A stretch of DNA of 64,000 nt from Agelaius tricolor (lineage: Eukaryota; Chordata; Aves; Passeriformes; Icteridae): NCBI GenBank assembly GCA_023055355.1, contig JALJCS010000001.1, positions 23,435,881 through 23,499,880 of the forward strand. The letters run 5' to 3'. Below the pieces are notes generated by a model. That model was not told where the DNA came from. It saw nothing but the letters and a program-made list of their open reading frames with translations, and did no database searches. Below are positions 1-12,000 of the stretch, in pieces. The position numbers were made by a program, and so were the translations under genes. Each line of letters opens with the position of its first letter. Position 1 is the stretch's first letter.

Positions 1-1096
1 AGAGCATTTAAACCAAAGCAGTTGTTAGTAGCTGAAATAATTTTTAATAATTCATCTGTTTTCTGCACTCTTCCTGCTGCATTTCTTTGAATACTTCAGA
101 TCTACACATGCCAACTATTATAAACTATAAAGCCTTCTTGTTACAACTAGCTTCAAGCTGAAAACAAAATTAAAATCTCATCCAATAAAACTCTGATAAC
201 AGCAGGCCCACTGTTTTAATGACTAAAATTAAAAGCTTTATTCATATTGCAGAGCAGTCAGAGACAAGATGGAGTAAGCACTGTTCTGACAGGCTCTGCA
301 CTAACACAACAGGAGAGAAGCCTCTGCACTAAAAGACAGACAAGTCTAAATCATTAGGGGATTGTTTTTAGAAGTATGGGGCACAGAGCCCCAGAGCCTG
401 AAGGAATATTGGCTAGTGCAGAGGAAAATAAGGGAGGAGAGAAGTCAAGTGAATCCACTCTTACACAGAAGGTAAACATTAAGCAGAATCCACCTAGGAG
501 ACAGTTTTTGGTGAAAATATTTCAGTGAACACTGATTTAAAGCAAACATAAGATAAAAAATTCATAGGTTTCTGAAAAAAATATTGTGCTGGAACTCCTG
601 TAAAAGCAAAGCAGATCCAGAAATCCATCCTACTTTATAAACAAGTATAATTTTCATGGTACTTTTAATATATTCAAGACTTCCTCTACCATATGACTCT
701 ACATGTTAAAATATTATAACTACAGCTTTCCTCATGTGATTAACCAAGCATTTATTTTCAGTCTTTGGAAGGATGGAGTTTAAATGCAGACTGAAAAAAA
801 AATCATTTAATAGATAACTGGAAAAAAATTACTATATTAACGAGATAGGCTGAGTCTAACTCTAGTAATTAAAAGGATGAAAATGCTGAAATGGGTACTT
901 GCCCTTATCCCTCCACAGTGTGAAAAAAGTAACCATCAAGTTGAAGTCCATTTAAAAAGCACTAAAGATGAAAAATAGGGATGAGAGAAAAAGCACAAGG
1001 ACAGGAAAGCAAACACATATGTGAGTCTGAACATGCATGCTCTTACTGACTGCCATGTATCAGTAACAAACTGCCTGAAAAGCAGCAATGACTAAC
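1..1096 (-). other. HHAT intron 8, partial
   Basis: AT-rich intronic sequence. I see no exon matching the downstream HHAT protein (the human segment from YFDVGLHNFL onwards) on either strand. No interspersed repeat was recognised. The remaining exons lie beyond the left edge, which fits the very long introns of this gene in other vertebrates. Confidence 0.7.
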
Positions 1097-1247
1097 CTCC
1101 ACATTTTAGTGAAACTGTGCATCAGGCTCACACAGCAAGGCAGAGCTGGAGGCTTGAGTCCATCCATTTGAAGGAGAAGGCCAGGAACACCATACAGAAC
1201 CAGATATTTCACATAAAAAAAAAGTACTTGAGCTAACGCCAGGCCAC
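1097..1247 (-). CDS. HHAT: HHAT exon 8 (last exon inside the window)
   Basis: The exon has 151 nt, acceptor CTTTTAG (1250-1248) and donor TGG AG|GTTAGT, phase 1 in and 2 out. It encodes (G)GLALAQVLFFYVKYLVLYG, then LLLQMDGLKPPALPCCVSLM and HSFTKMW plus a split Arg codon. The CCVS cysteine equals human Cys324. The exon stops three residues before the human Asp339 equivalent. Its acceptor has a second full copy 41 bp upstream in transcript direction (see the repeat at 1241-1325). Confidence 0.95.
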
Positions 1248-2979
1248 CTAAAAGAAAAAAAAACAACAAAGCATACAGTAAAGGCCACCTAAAAGAAAAA
1301 AAACAACAAATTTGCATACAGTAAACAAGTCCTGAAACATTTAAAAAACCTGTTAATACTGATGATCTCCAAACAGCAATTGTTCTAAGAACTAAGGCAA
1401 GCACCATTTCTTGATAGGATACATAACATTTGTCTCTTCACAAGAGACACAGCACACAAACCCATGCATTTAGGGTATTAGGCACATATACAAAATGGTA
1501 CCCTCATTCCAGCATGAAGGCACAAATATGCATCTGCACTTCCAGTCTCCAAAATCTCTGGACTGTGGGTGTTGACTGCTATGAAAAAAAAAACAAACAA
1601 CTGACTTATGTCGAGCTAAAAATCAGAATATACCAATATAAGCAATGAACATTTACCACAGGGACAGTAAATTTATCTTTGCAAAAAAAACCCCAACCAA
1701 CCACTCTACACTTATTGCTCCAGAAGAGCCATAACCAGTGGTTATAGCTGCACGTTATCCTGACATCCCCACGAACACTCCATCCCCTGCTAGACTGAGT
1801 CCCCAGAAAATAACCCCTGCTGATGCCTTGTGAAGGCTGACCTGGAACAGGGGCTAGACAGATTTAAAGAATAAAGAAGTATTTATGAAAAGGCCTCAAT
1901 GGATACACCTTGGGCAGTACAAGAGCCCAGCCATGGCTACACCCAAGATGGACCCAAAATGGTCACAAAATGGACAACCAGTCACAAGGTCTCTCACTTT
2001 TATAAGTTTTGGTCCACCAGAATATTGGAGTTAATTGTCCAATTATAGCTTTAGGTTATGAAGTCCCAGCCTTCTTACTTCTCTCTTCAGTCCACATTGT
2101 TTATGCTCTTGGACCTGAGATTGGGGTGGTTGTCCTTGGTGCAAAGCTAGGAAAGGAATTGTTTATCTACCTAGTCTGTGAAGAGAGCTTACCATCCCTT
2201 AATATGAAGCTCAGAACTGCAGTACAGAATCTGAAAAAAGCAGTACAGAATCTGAAAAACATAAAAGCTAAAATCTAAGGCATCATTACAAGATCCCCTT
2301 CTGCTGCATCCAAAGCATAGAAAACTGGAACTCCATTGGCATAATGTTTAAAGCATATTTCAGTTTTTAAACCCACAGACAAGGTCTCCTTAAGGTCCTG
2401 TAGCTGCCTTAATTCCAAAGGAGAAATTTCATCAGTGTGCTTGCTCACAACCTCAGGTTATGACACAAACTCCAGCATCTTACACAGATCTGAGATGGAA
2501 AATCATACATATTCTCATTATTATTATTATTCATGCAAGTAACAACCTTCGAATGCATTATAAAGGAAGGTGATTCCTACTAATATTCTAAATGTTTTTT
2601 GTTGAAAAAAGTAGTATTGACCAATAAGTAAAAATCCAGTAAAAAGCAGAGGCCAACACCTTTACAGAATTGGTGAGGTCATTCAAGGACCCAATGACTT
2701 TGGTGAACTTCTCCATCTGACAGTTGGCATGCAGAAAATCTCACCACAAAGAAGGGAAACTAAAATTATACTTCAATACAGAAAAAAATTATAAACTGCA
2801 ATTGCTACATCTCCTTCTACCTCAGTGCTCTGCTTTTGCTCAGTTATATTACCTAACTTGACTGAAGGACTCGAGACGTTCAACACATTTTTAAAGCCTT
2901 CCAGCAGACTGTCCTTGGAGACAAAGTTTTTAATCTGACTGTAGCAGTACAACTCCATGAACATTTAAGTAACCTGTCT

Positions 2980-3012
<33 letters not shown>

Positions 3013-6000
3013 CATCTCTATTGCATTCTGCTGACCAATGAGTATACTATGGATGACAACCAAAAACTAAATATTAAAAATTCATGTACTAAAGTGAAAT
3101 TCTGGCAGTAATAACGTCAAATGCAAAATTCCTGCTGACCTACACATGGCCAGTATTTTCCTACAACAGTACAACATTTTCAGTTTTGATATCATAATCC
3201 ATGCACATGATAAGAAACAGTTGTGCCATACAAGATAAAAAGTGATGTTAGAAAAAAATACTGAGACATGAAGCTTATGTTATTTTACTTCAGGGCAGCA
3301 GGCATCAAGTATTCAATAACATTTTCCCCTGGAGGAAAACAAACAATCAGAAGCACAATTTGGATACTAGCCAATTAGCTCCATATTAGATTACTGCTAA
3401 ATCATCTGTACAGCCAAATTTCTGCTTTAATTCCCTTCTCATTCAGTGTCTCATTTCTTTTCTGACAAATTTCATTGGAGAGCTGAACACTGACACCCAC
3501 ACAAACCACTTATGAAGATCATAGCTGTCTGTGTAGTAGTAAAATTCAAAATCTTTTGGCTGTGCTTGATGGGAAGGTATTTAGAAACAGGCTTCCAGTC
3601 TGAGACCCAAAAAAAATCAATACATTTGATTTTAAATATAATGATGAAAGATTGAGTTCACTGATACAAAGTCATAATATGCAAGTTGGGGAAAAAAAGG
3701 CATTTTCACCCTCTCCAATAATACACACGTAGGTTATCATTACTGTAACTAACAGGCAGCTCAGTAGCACTGGCATCTTAAACACAGACATCACCTCACA
3801 GTCACAGCCAGCACAGGAGCTACTCTGCAAGTGGAAATTCTAAGACTCACAAAAACAGCAACACAAAGGTCCCTATCAAAGTACACAGATCAAGTTCTCA
3901 TTGGTCTTGGGCTCATGCCAGCAGTAGGAAAGTTCTGGCCACACTGGGAAAACTAAGGGCAAGATTCACAGCCACACAACAGCTGGGCTGCAGTGGCAAC
4001 AGGCACAGGCTTCAAACCTTCCTGCATACCTGAGACACTCCAGCTGCTTTGCATTTGCTTCACTCACTTGCACAAAGTAGCCAGAAGCAAACTGACTGCT
4101 TCACCCGATTTAGAAGCATGAAATTAACAATCAAATTCATTAACAATATCACAATTTCTTCTCTAATTTGTCATATAATAATTCCTCCACACACATGAGC
4201 ATTATTTTAAATTGGAAACAAGCCATATCAAATGTGTATTATAACACAGCTGAGAGGAAAAAGTACCGCCAAGATTCTATCTTTTCTCCAGAATAAATTA
4301 ATTCAAAGGATTCAAAGTTGAGATTATTTTTTTTAAAACAGAATGTGTTAAGGGATAAAATATCAAGGTAAAGTACCTGATCTTAATCCCATGCATTTCA
4401 ACAGTCAAGCTGTTTGAAGTCCCAGACTAAAGCAATTTACTTTTATAGAAGCTGGTATTTTCAATTTATCATCTTCCCATCCTTAAAAAATTCTAAGCTT
4501 TCCTATGCTTTAAAAATATATTTAAAAACCTTAAAATATTTTCCTTAACCTTAAGTTTACTGCAGAACTGCATTTCCTAAGTTGCATAGAGCTTTGAAAC
4601 AAAGATCATGACAAATTAGAATATTTACATGACTTAATTTTAGTCTACACATTCTCAAAATTCTAACTGGTGGTTTTTGACAGAAGTTAACAAACAGAAT
4701 ATTTTCATAAACAAACAACAAAATGTTTGCATCCAGATATTACAAATCACACTTGACATTTTTCTGTCCTTAAGACAATACCAAAAGTCATGGTCAACCG
4801 TAACTTAGAAGGCAATTTTATGATGAGCACAACATCACAACTTTACCCTTTTTGCAGCTACATTGACCCTATGGCATTATTGATTGGAGATGTTTGTTTC
4901 TGTCAAGTACCAGCACAGGTTCCACTAGAAAACAGAGATAAATATGCAGTCACATTTCAAAAGGGTTCTGACACATAGCGGAAGTCTAATAGGAAGCAGA
5001 CATTTCTAACAGCCCAGAATTTGGGGCCATATCACCAAGTTCAAAATATCTCAGCCTTCCAGCAGCACACAAGAAGCAAGAAATATCCTTCTGTGGATGG
5101 AGGAGTGGCAGGAAAGTACCACAGTGTTTGTCCTGGAGGCTAAGTGCTTCTTTTTAGAGAAAGATGAATGGATATAAAGGTTCCAGAGTGAAATTACTTA
5201 AACAAGACTAAACAGAACTGTCAAGGGACTCTCAATCAAGGCATAGACAGGTCTTCCAAGTTAAAGTAAACCAGAAGGCTTTTCAAGCACACACATGCTT
5301 TAAAGACACCTACCATGAATACTCCCAAGGACTTTGTGAAACGTGGTCTAGTGGAAGGAATGCCCATGGCAAAGGGGTTGGAATTGGATGATCTTTCAGG
5401 TCCCTTCCAACCCAAACCATTATATGAAAATATCTACTGTAAGCATTGTGTTCTTTGAAAATTATAGAAAATTATAGAAAATACTTGCAGGAAAAGGCTC
5501 TCTAAAAAAACCAAGAGTCATCACATTGCACTGTTTTTTACTGGGATAGAGTTAATTTTCTTCAAAATGGCCAGTGTGGGGCTGTGTTTTGGATTTGTGC
5601 AGAAAACAGTGTTGATGAAAGCAGAGAGATGCTTTTGTTACTACAGAGTTCAGAGAGTCAAGGTCTTTTCTGCTCCTCACCCTCCACCAGTGAGAAGGCT
5701 GAGGGTGCACAAGGGGCTTGGAGGAGGCACAGCCAGGACAGCTGACCCAAGGGGTCTCCCATACCATATACTCATGCTTAGCATCTGAAGCTGGGGGAGA
5801 AAGAAAGGGGGGATGTTCAGAGTAATGGCATTTGTCTTCCAAAGTAACCATTGTGCACGAAGGAGCCCAGCTTCCCTGGGGCAGATCCAACACCTGCCTG
5901 CCCAGAGAAGTGAGGCATTAATTCCTTGTTTTGCTTTGCTTGTGCATGCAGTTTTTAATTGACCTATTAAACTGTCTTTATCTCAATCCATAAATTCTCA

Positions 6001-9000
6001 GTTTTATTCTTCCAGTTCTCTTCCCACCTCTCCAAGAAAAGAAAAGGAGTGGGCAGCTGTGTAGTGTTCAGTTTCTAGCTGGGATTAAGCCACAATATGC
6101 ATGAGTAAAAAGAAAAGTCATAGAAGTAAGTTAACTGCCAATAGGATCTTGAAGTTTAGCCTACAGGAAAGATTAGAAAAAGACAACTTACACACATGAA
6201 CACTTCTTTCAACAAAACAGGGAACAACTTAATATTCTAGAAAAAAAAAATCGAAGTTTTCTGGTTTGTGTTTATATTTCCAGTTTTCAAACAGACCTCA
6301 AGATCCAAATATTTCATCAATTTCTCCTTATCTTTATCTTCCAGGATGGAAAAAATCTAAGACTCCTCTTAGTATTTCACTACTACTTAGATGAACAGAT
6401 CCCCTGATTTCAATAGCAAAATGCTGCATGCTTCTGAAAATGAACTCAGAAATCTACTTCCTATCTGTGGATTTATCATAAAAAACTGCAAACACATCAA
6501 AACCAGAACCCTACATCCAATTTACACAGATTGCTCTGTAGGTCTAAGTGTCAAAGAAGAACATACATAACATTTCTTCTTCTAACAAAATAAAACATGA
6601 GATCAGCAACTACAGATTAAGCCACGTGGCTCTACCTTTGAACAGATCATATTCTAGACTGACTTACATGCCCCTCATATGAAATTACCCTTTTGAAGTA
6701 GTAGAGCCTAGTTAATAATTAAAACAGTGATAGCTAATTGACACTACCTTGTGCATGCTTCACTAGAACAAAAGGACTGCACCTGTTTAGGACAGATACA
6801 TGAAACCCACAGGGAATTCCCAACATTCCACCAGGTGTGTACAGCCCAGATGCACATCTATACATCACACACCCCTGGCAAAGCACAGACAGATTCCTAG
6901 CAAAATATATTTTCACAACTACAAGAGCTATTAAGATGAATCCAGTGCAACAAGTATATTCAACAACGTATTTTCATACACATTTCTGTCTTCCCTCATT
7001 CCCTGCACCTTGCCAGATGGATGTGAAGCTTTGCTCAGATGAGCAGGGATAAAGAGATGGTGCTGAATCACCAGGATAAATGTGAAGGCTCGTCAGGGAA
7101 ATACAGCAGTGTTTCTTCCAACATCTGCATTTTCAGAATCAGACTTAACACACAAATGACCTAGCAACACACATTTCAGTTTCTATACAATAGAATGTAC
7201 CTCAGCAGAGTGAATTTTACCATTGATAGTCCACGTTGTCATAGCAAAGAAAAAAAAGAATCACTTGTTTCAATTTGAGCTCTTTCAACCAATGCTATTA
7301 AGCTCCCCATTACCACATGTCAGTGAATTTGTCATTCAGCTGCAGAAGCCTGAAGAACAGACATTGAAAAGGATCACCAATCTACCTGTCTTTTACTCAT
7401 TTCTTTTCTCTTGCTTCATTACATAGCATATCCAAAAATTACTCTGTAGAACAGATGAACCTCTGCTCTGGCACAGTGTAGCTATTGTTCTGGTATGCTG
7501 CAATTCATCAGGATACAGGATTACTGGAATTCATAGTGGCTTTTATTCTTGGTGCCTGCAAATCTACATTTTACACTGTAAAATGTAAAGGCAGAAAATT
7601 ATTCCAAATTAATGTTAAAACTGAGAAGAATGAACTATCATGGCTTCCATTAACATGGAATATGAGTCTTCCTGCTGTGTCATTAATTCTGAAAGCATCC
7701 AATTCTTTCAGCCAGTCTGACTGATGCTACCAGAACGAGATGCAGCACCAACACAAAACCACAGAATTGCTATAAACACTGCATTTGATAGTCATCATTA
7801 AAATGCACAAATGCCCTGATATTGCTCAGTATGTCAACAACTAACCATCCACAGACACAAACATTTGTGAACAGAGACACAATGATTTGTGAATTCTGGA
7901 AAATGCTCACATGCTCCAAACAATGGCTTCCTGGGACCAATAAATAAAAGTTCTGTGATTGCACAGCTGGCATCTTTAAATTAATTCTGTGTTCAGAAAT
8001 TCACATCCCTTCCACAAACTGAAGGACCATACATATATAGCAAAGAGGCATAGAGCTGGACACAGCCCAATCATATTCTAGATTCTGTTCTGGATGTGGC
8101 ACCTGATATTTGGTTACTGAAAAGCTATATTGCACCACTTGGTATGTTGCTGCTTCTAGAAACTCATTTGCCTCTGATTCCATCCATACAAGAGAAAATA
8201 CTTCTCCTACTGCTGGGTTACATTCTCCTACTACTTTTTAATTTTATACCTGTGTGCCCTTAGCAATGTTAGTTTAGATCACTTTAGCATTTCTGCTTTA
8301 CATGGCCATAAATGGCACTGTTATACACTAGCATTTTTTAACAAGCATTGTTACTCAGGATTTAGTTTTGGAGTATTTTTTTATTTCTTTGATGTCTCAC
8401 CTTACAGGAACACCACACAGGGATGCAGAACACACTCTAGCTTCACAGTCATGAGGAGTAGACTGACATCACCCTTAGGTGCTGAGAGCAAAACCTCACA
8501 GCAGTGCTGCCTTGCCTGCACTTTTGGCATTTACTGCCCGTTGCTCAAAGTTATCCCAGAAAAAAAAAATGCAGTAGCGGATATAAGCTCCTTAATTAGA
8601 AGTGAGTGAAGAACAGCCTCACAGCCTTTCCCTTAAGTTTACCAGGCTATCAGGGCAGCCAGGCATCACAGTGTAAATAGATGCTCCATGCTGTTTTGAA
8701 GCTGCTGCAGTCAAACAGGACACCCAAAATGAACAAACCCCATCAGTGCAGAAAGGCTTACATACCATGGATAATCCTCCTGAGTCAACAGCAAGCTGCT
8801 TCTTTGGTCTTAAGACTCAGTTATCTGATGAAATTAGTTCAAATAACACAGCATGCAAAGTAACAGAGGAGAGAGCTTGGCTCTGTACAGGAACTGGTGT
8901 AGAAGCATGCTGAGATCCATAAGGGTCCAGTGAGACTTAAAAGTAAATTATTTCCAGTACCCATACTCATATATTGGTAGTTCCCTAAAGCAAGTCACAA

Positions 9001-12000
9001 CAGTGGCCTACCACTGATTTGAGTCTAAGAAAACCTATATAATCAATGTGATAAAACCTGCAGAGAAAATTAAGTGACCAACTTCTAGCTCAAAATCTCA
9101 TTTATAGTATAAATACCTGCCTAGATTACTACAAAAACAAAGCTCAGTGAGAATAGGGTTACACTTTGAGAACACCTGTACTAAAGGCAGGGTCTCCACA
9201 GGCAGCTTGTTAGAATACAAAAATTTAATTTGACATAGGTACCTTTACAGTCCAAACTTGCTCTAACAGTGGCTTTCATCTCCTGTTGCTTTGAGGCATT
9301 TTCACCTTCTCTAACCCTCTGTTCAAAATGTATTTTAATTCTTAGGGATAACACACTTTATTTCATCAAATAAATACACAGACAACTTAGCCATTGTCTA
9401 TAACATAACTCTCTCCCCTCCATATAAAATCAACACTGGTAGTCTTGAAGGGAGGGAGGAATCCATCAGTAGCACCACTGCTGGAATATTTCATGCCTAA
9501 TTCTGGAGCCTTCCCTGCATTATCAAGTGGCCAGCTTTTTGTAACACACACAAGCACGAGGAGCTAACAGATTTAACTCATCAATGAACTAATGTTTAGA
9601 ATAGAAAACTCAGAACCCCCTTTCTAAACAGTGATTGAGTGAGGAGTGGAACAAACAACAAACCACTGAGGCATACCTCTCCCTTTCTTGCTCTCCATCT
9701 GCCCTTGCCCTTTTTTAGATATCAAAATTATATACTAAAACATGTATCAAGTGTGTATGTATGCACACATGGGTACACATAGAGTGCTCACATTGCCCTC
9801 TGCTGACCAGAGCCCAGTGCAGTCCAAGTGCTCTCCAACACACACACACACTGTGGTGACACAGGTGAGCTCCATACCAGTCTGTGTATCAATCCCTGGT
9901 GCAAGGGACACCTCCTGCAAGGCAGAAATCACCAAGGCTTTTTCAGAAACCAGTTTTAAGGTCTGGAGTTTCTTTGCTTTTTTCCTTCCTACCTGGTGAG
10001 ACAGCTTGGGAAGTGGGGGCAGGAATCAAATCAAGCACATATGCCAGTTGCTTACGTACCATGACCTAAAACTTTTGCTGATTTACACTGCATTTGTCAG
10101 CACTCTTTCTCCTCATAGCTGGGCATTTTAATGAAATACCAGGGAGCTGCAGACAAGGTAGAAGGGGGGGAAGCCAAGCAGGAAAATAGAACTGAGAGGC
10201 ACTGACTACTACTTTCAGGTTACCTTATTTGCAAGTCCTTCCTTCTACTATTTTTACAAGTTCTGTCCTTTTACTTTTCAACGTGAATGCATAGAAACAT
10301 CAATCAGAAGGAGATAAAAATCATTCTTAACATCTCCCCTTCTTCATCCCCACAATTAATAAACTCCTTTTAAGTGTCCACTTCTATGACTTGAGGGGAA
10401 GAATCACCTTAGACCAAAGTTTAGGGACATACTCTAGACTGGAAAAAGCACAGAATATTTTTTAATTTAGGAAGCAGCTCAGTAAGTTCAACTAAGCTTA
10501 TGGAGAATCCACATGTTATATTAAGAGTCTGTAGACCACCTTTCTGATAGTGGCTGGCTATAATGTGCAGACTGGGGTTCTTGAACTGGGGGAAGAAGAA
10601 AGATTTCTGCTATTGTTTCTATACTCACCCAAGGCCCAGTAAGATGCAGATTCCAAAGGCAGAGCACTACTGTAGAGAGCATGGATATACATGAGGTGAA
10701 TCATCAGCTCAGCCAGGCACCACCAAAAGAAAATACGAATTATGCCCACAATTAAGATGATGAGATTGGTCTTCACACTGAAAGCTTCTTGTCTCCTCAT
10801 CTAAAGAAGAAATCCAAAGAAGTTACCTGGCACAAAACTGACCATTTTACTCAAAATACTTATCCTGGGAACTTTTCACTACACCATTTAGAAATTCCTC
10901 ACACACTCTCTATAGAGGGAGTCTCTCCATTCTCAATCTCAGTAAGCAGCAGAAACCAACAAGAAGGCAAATGTGTATGTACATTGCACCTCACTGTTGT
11001 AAAAAAGGCTAACTGTTGTTAACCTGAACAGAATCCAGACACGAGACTTTAACTCCTGCAACTTGACCTCTGGAGATAATATAAAAAGATTAAAGAAACT
11101 ACAGCTAGGAAGAAGGTTTTCCAAGCAGCAGCCCTTCCAAACAGGAACAATAACTGCTTACTCTTAAAATATCTCCAACTTCTACCAACTGCAGAGAATC
11201 AATGACTTGAGGACAGTTCTTAATTTTCCTCCCATAGCATTGCCAAAGTCAGCAAGATCTACAGAATGTGCTGAGAAAATGTAAGTGCGAGTTAAATATC
11301 CAATAAGGCAAAGCTTGCAGTTGACAGGCTTCTCAAGAAGCTCCAAACTCTTAGACTGCTGACTGCAGTAAACACACTGGCATATTATTATTGCACCACC
11401 TTTCCACAATAAAAGAGAACAGAATCAAAAACCAGAAACACAGGATTGCCTAAAAATTCAGCCATGTGTTATAGATCCATCATTGTGTGCAACATTTCCT
11501 TCTCCAATCTCTAAGTGGCCCCCAAAAAAGCACATACAAGAGAAGTAACCAACTCATCTGCACAGGCCTCAGTCCCAAGCACAGTACAGTTAACATGCAC
11601 ACTCATTTGGAGGGCTCCATTGTATCAGCTACATGACAATCTGAAAGGTTGGAGACTACCATTTATCACAGGGATTTGCACAACAGGCCTTCAAACCCAT
11701 GTCTAGAACTGCTGTGCTTGCTTCAACTCAGCAATTCCACAAGGCCAGTGACAAAGTGGCAGTGGATGCCAATTGCCAGAATTGCTATTGCACTCTCTGG
11801 GTCATACAGCAGTCCATTGTCTCCAGCTCCAGAATTTCTGCTTTCCAGTGTGCTCAGCAGGAGCCCTCATCCCAGGCTCAGCTTCAGTTGAGGGGTTCTG
11901 AGAGGGGTCTCTTACAAGAGCATCAATAAAGATTCTCTTTGTATTGTGCATCTTGAATCAACTGCTGGGCACTGCATCCTTGGAAACCCTTTTCTGATCT

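Larger units (their letters stand above)
3011..10628 (-). other. HHAT intron 7, remaining sequence
   Basis: This is the large intron between exons 7 and 8 (1248-10628). Apart from the LTRs, a short CR1 piece and the T/G tract listed separately, I see AT-rich unique sequence. No exon-like conserved open frame and no RNA gene were found on either strand. The short open frames present do not resemble proteins. Confidence 0.6.

Noticed and set aside
1282..1290. Outer copy of the exon 8 acceptor as the true acceptor
   Set aside because: It shifts the join by 41 nt and gives an in-frame TAG, whereas the inner acceptor restores the conserved LGGLALA sequence.
2640..2964. Protein-like stretches in two minus-strand frames, possibly a retropseudogene
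   Set aside because: No family recognised, no poly-A tail or target duplication, and the two stretches need a frame change; kept as ordinary intron.
5552..5893. 113-residue minus-strand frame
   Set aside because: Lies entirely inside an ERV LTR and antisense to it.
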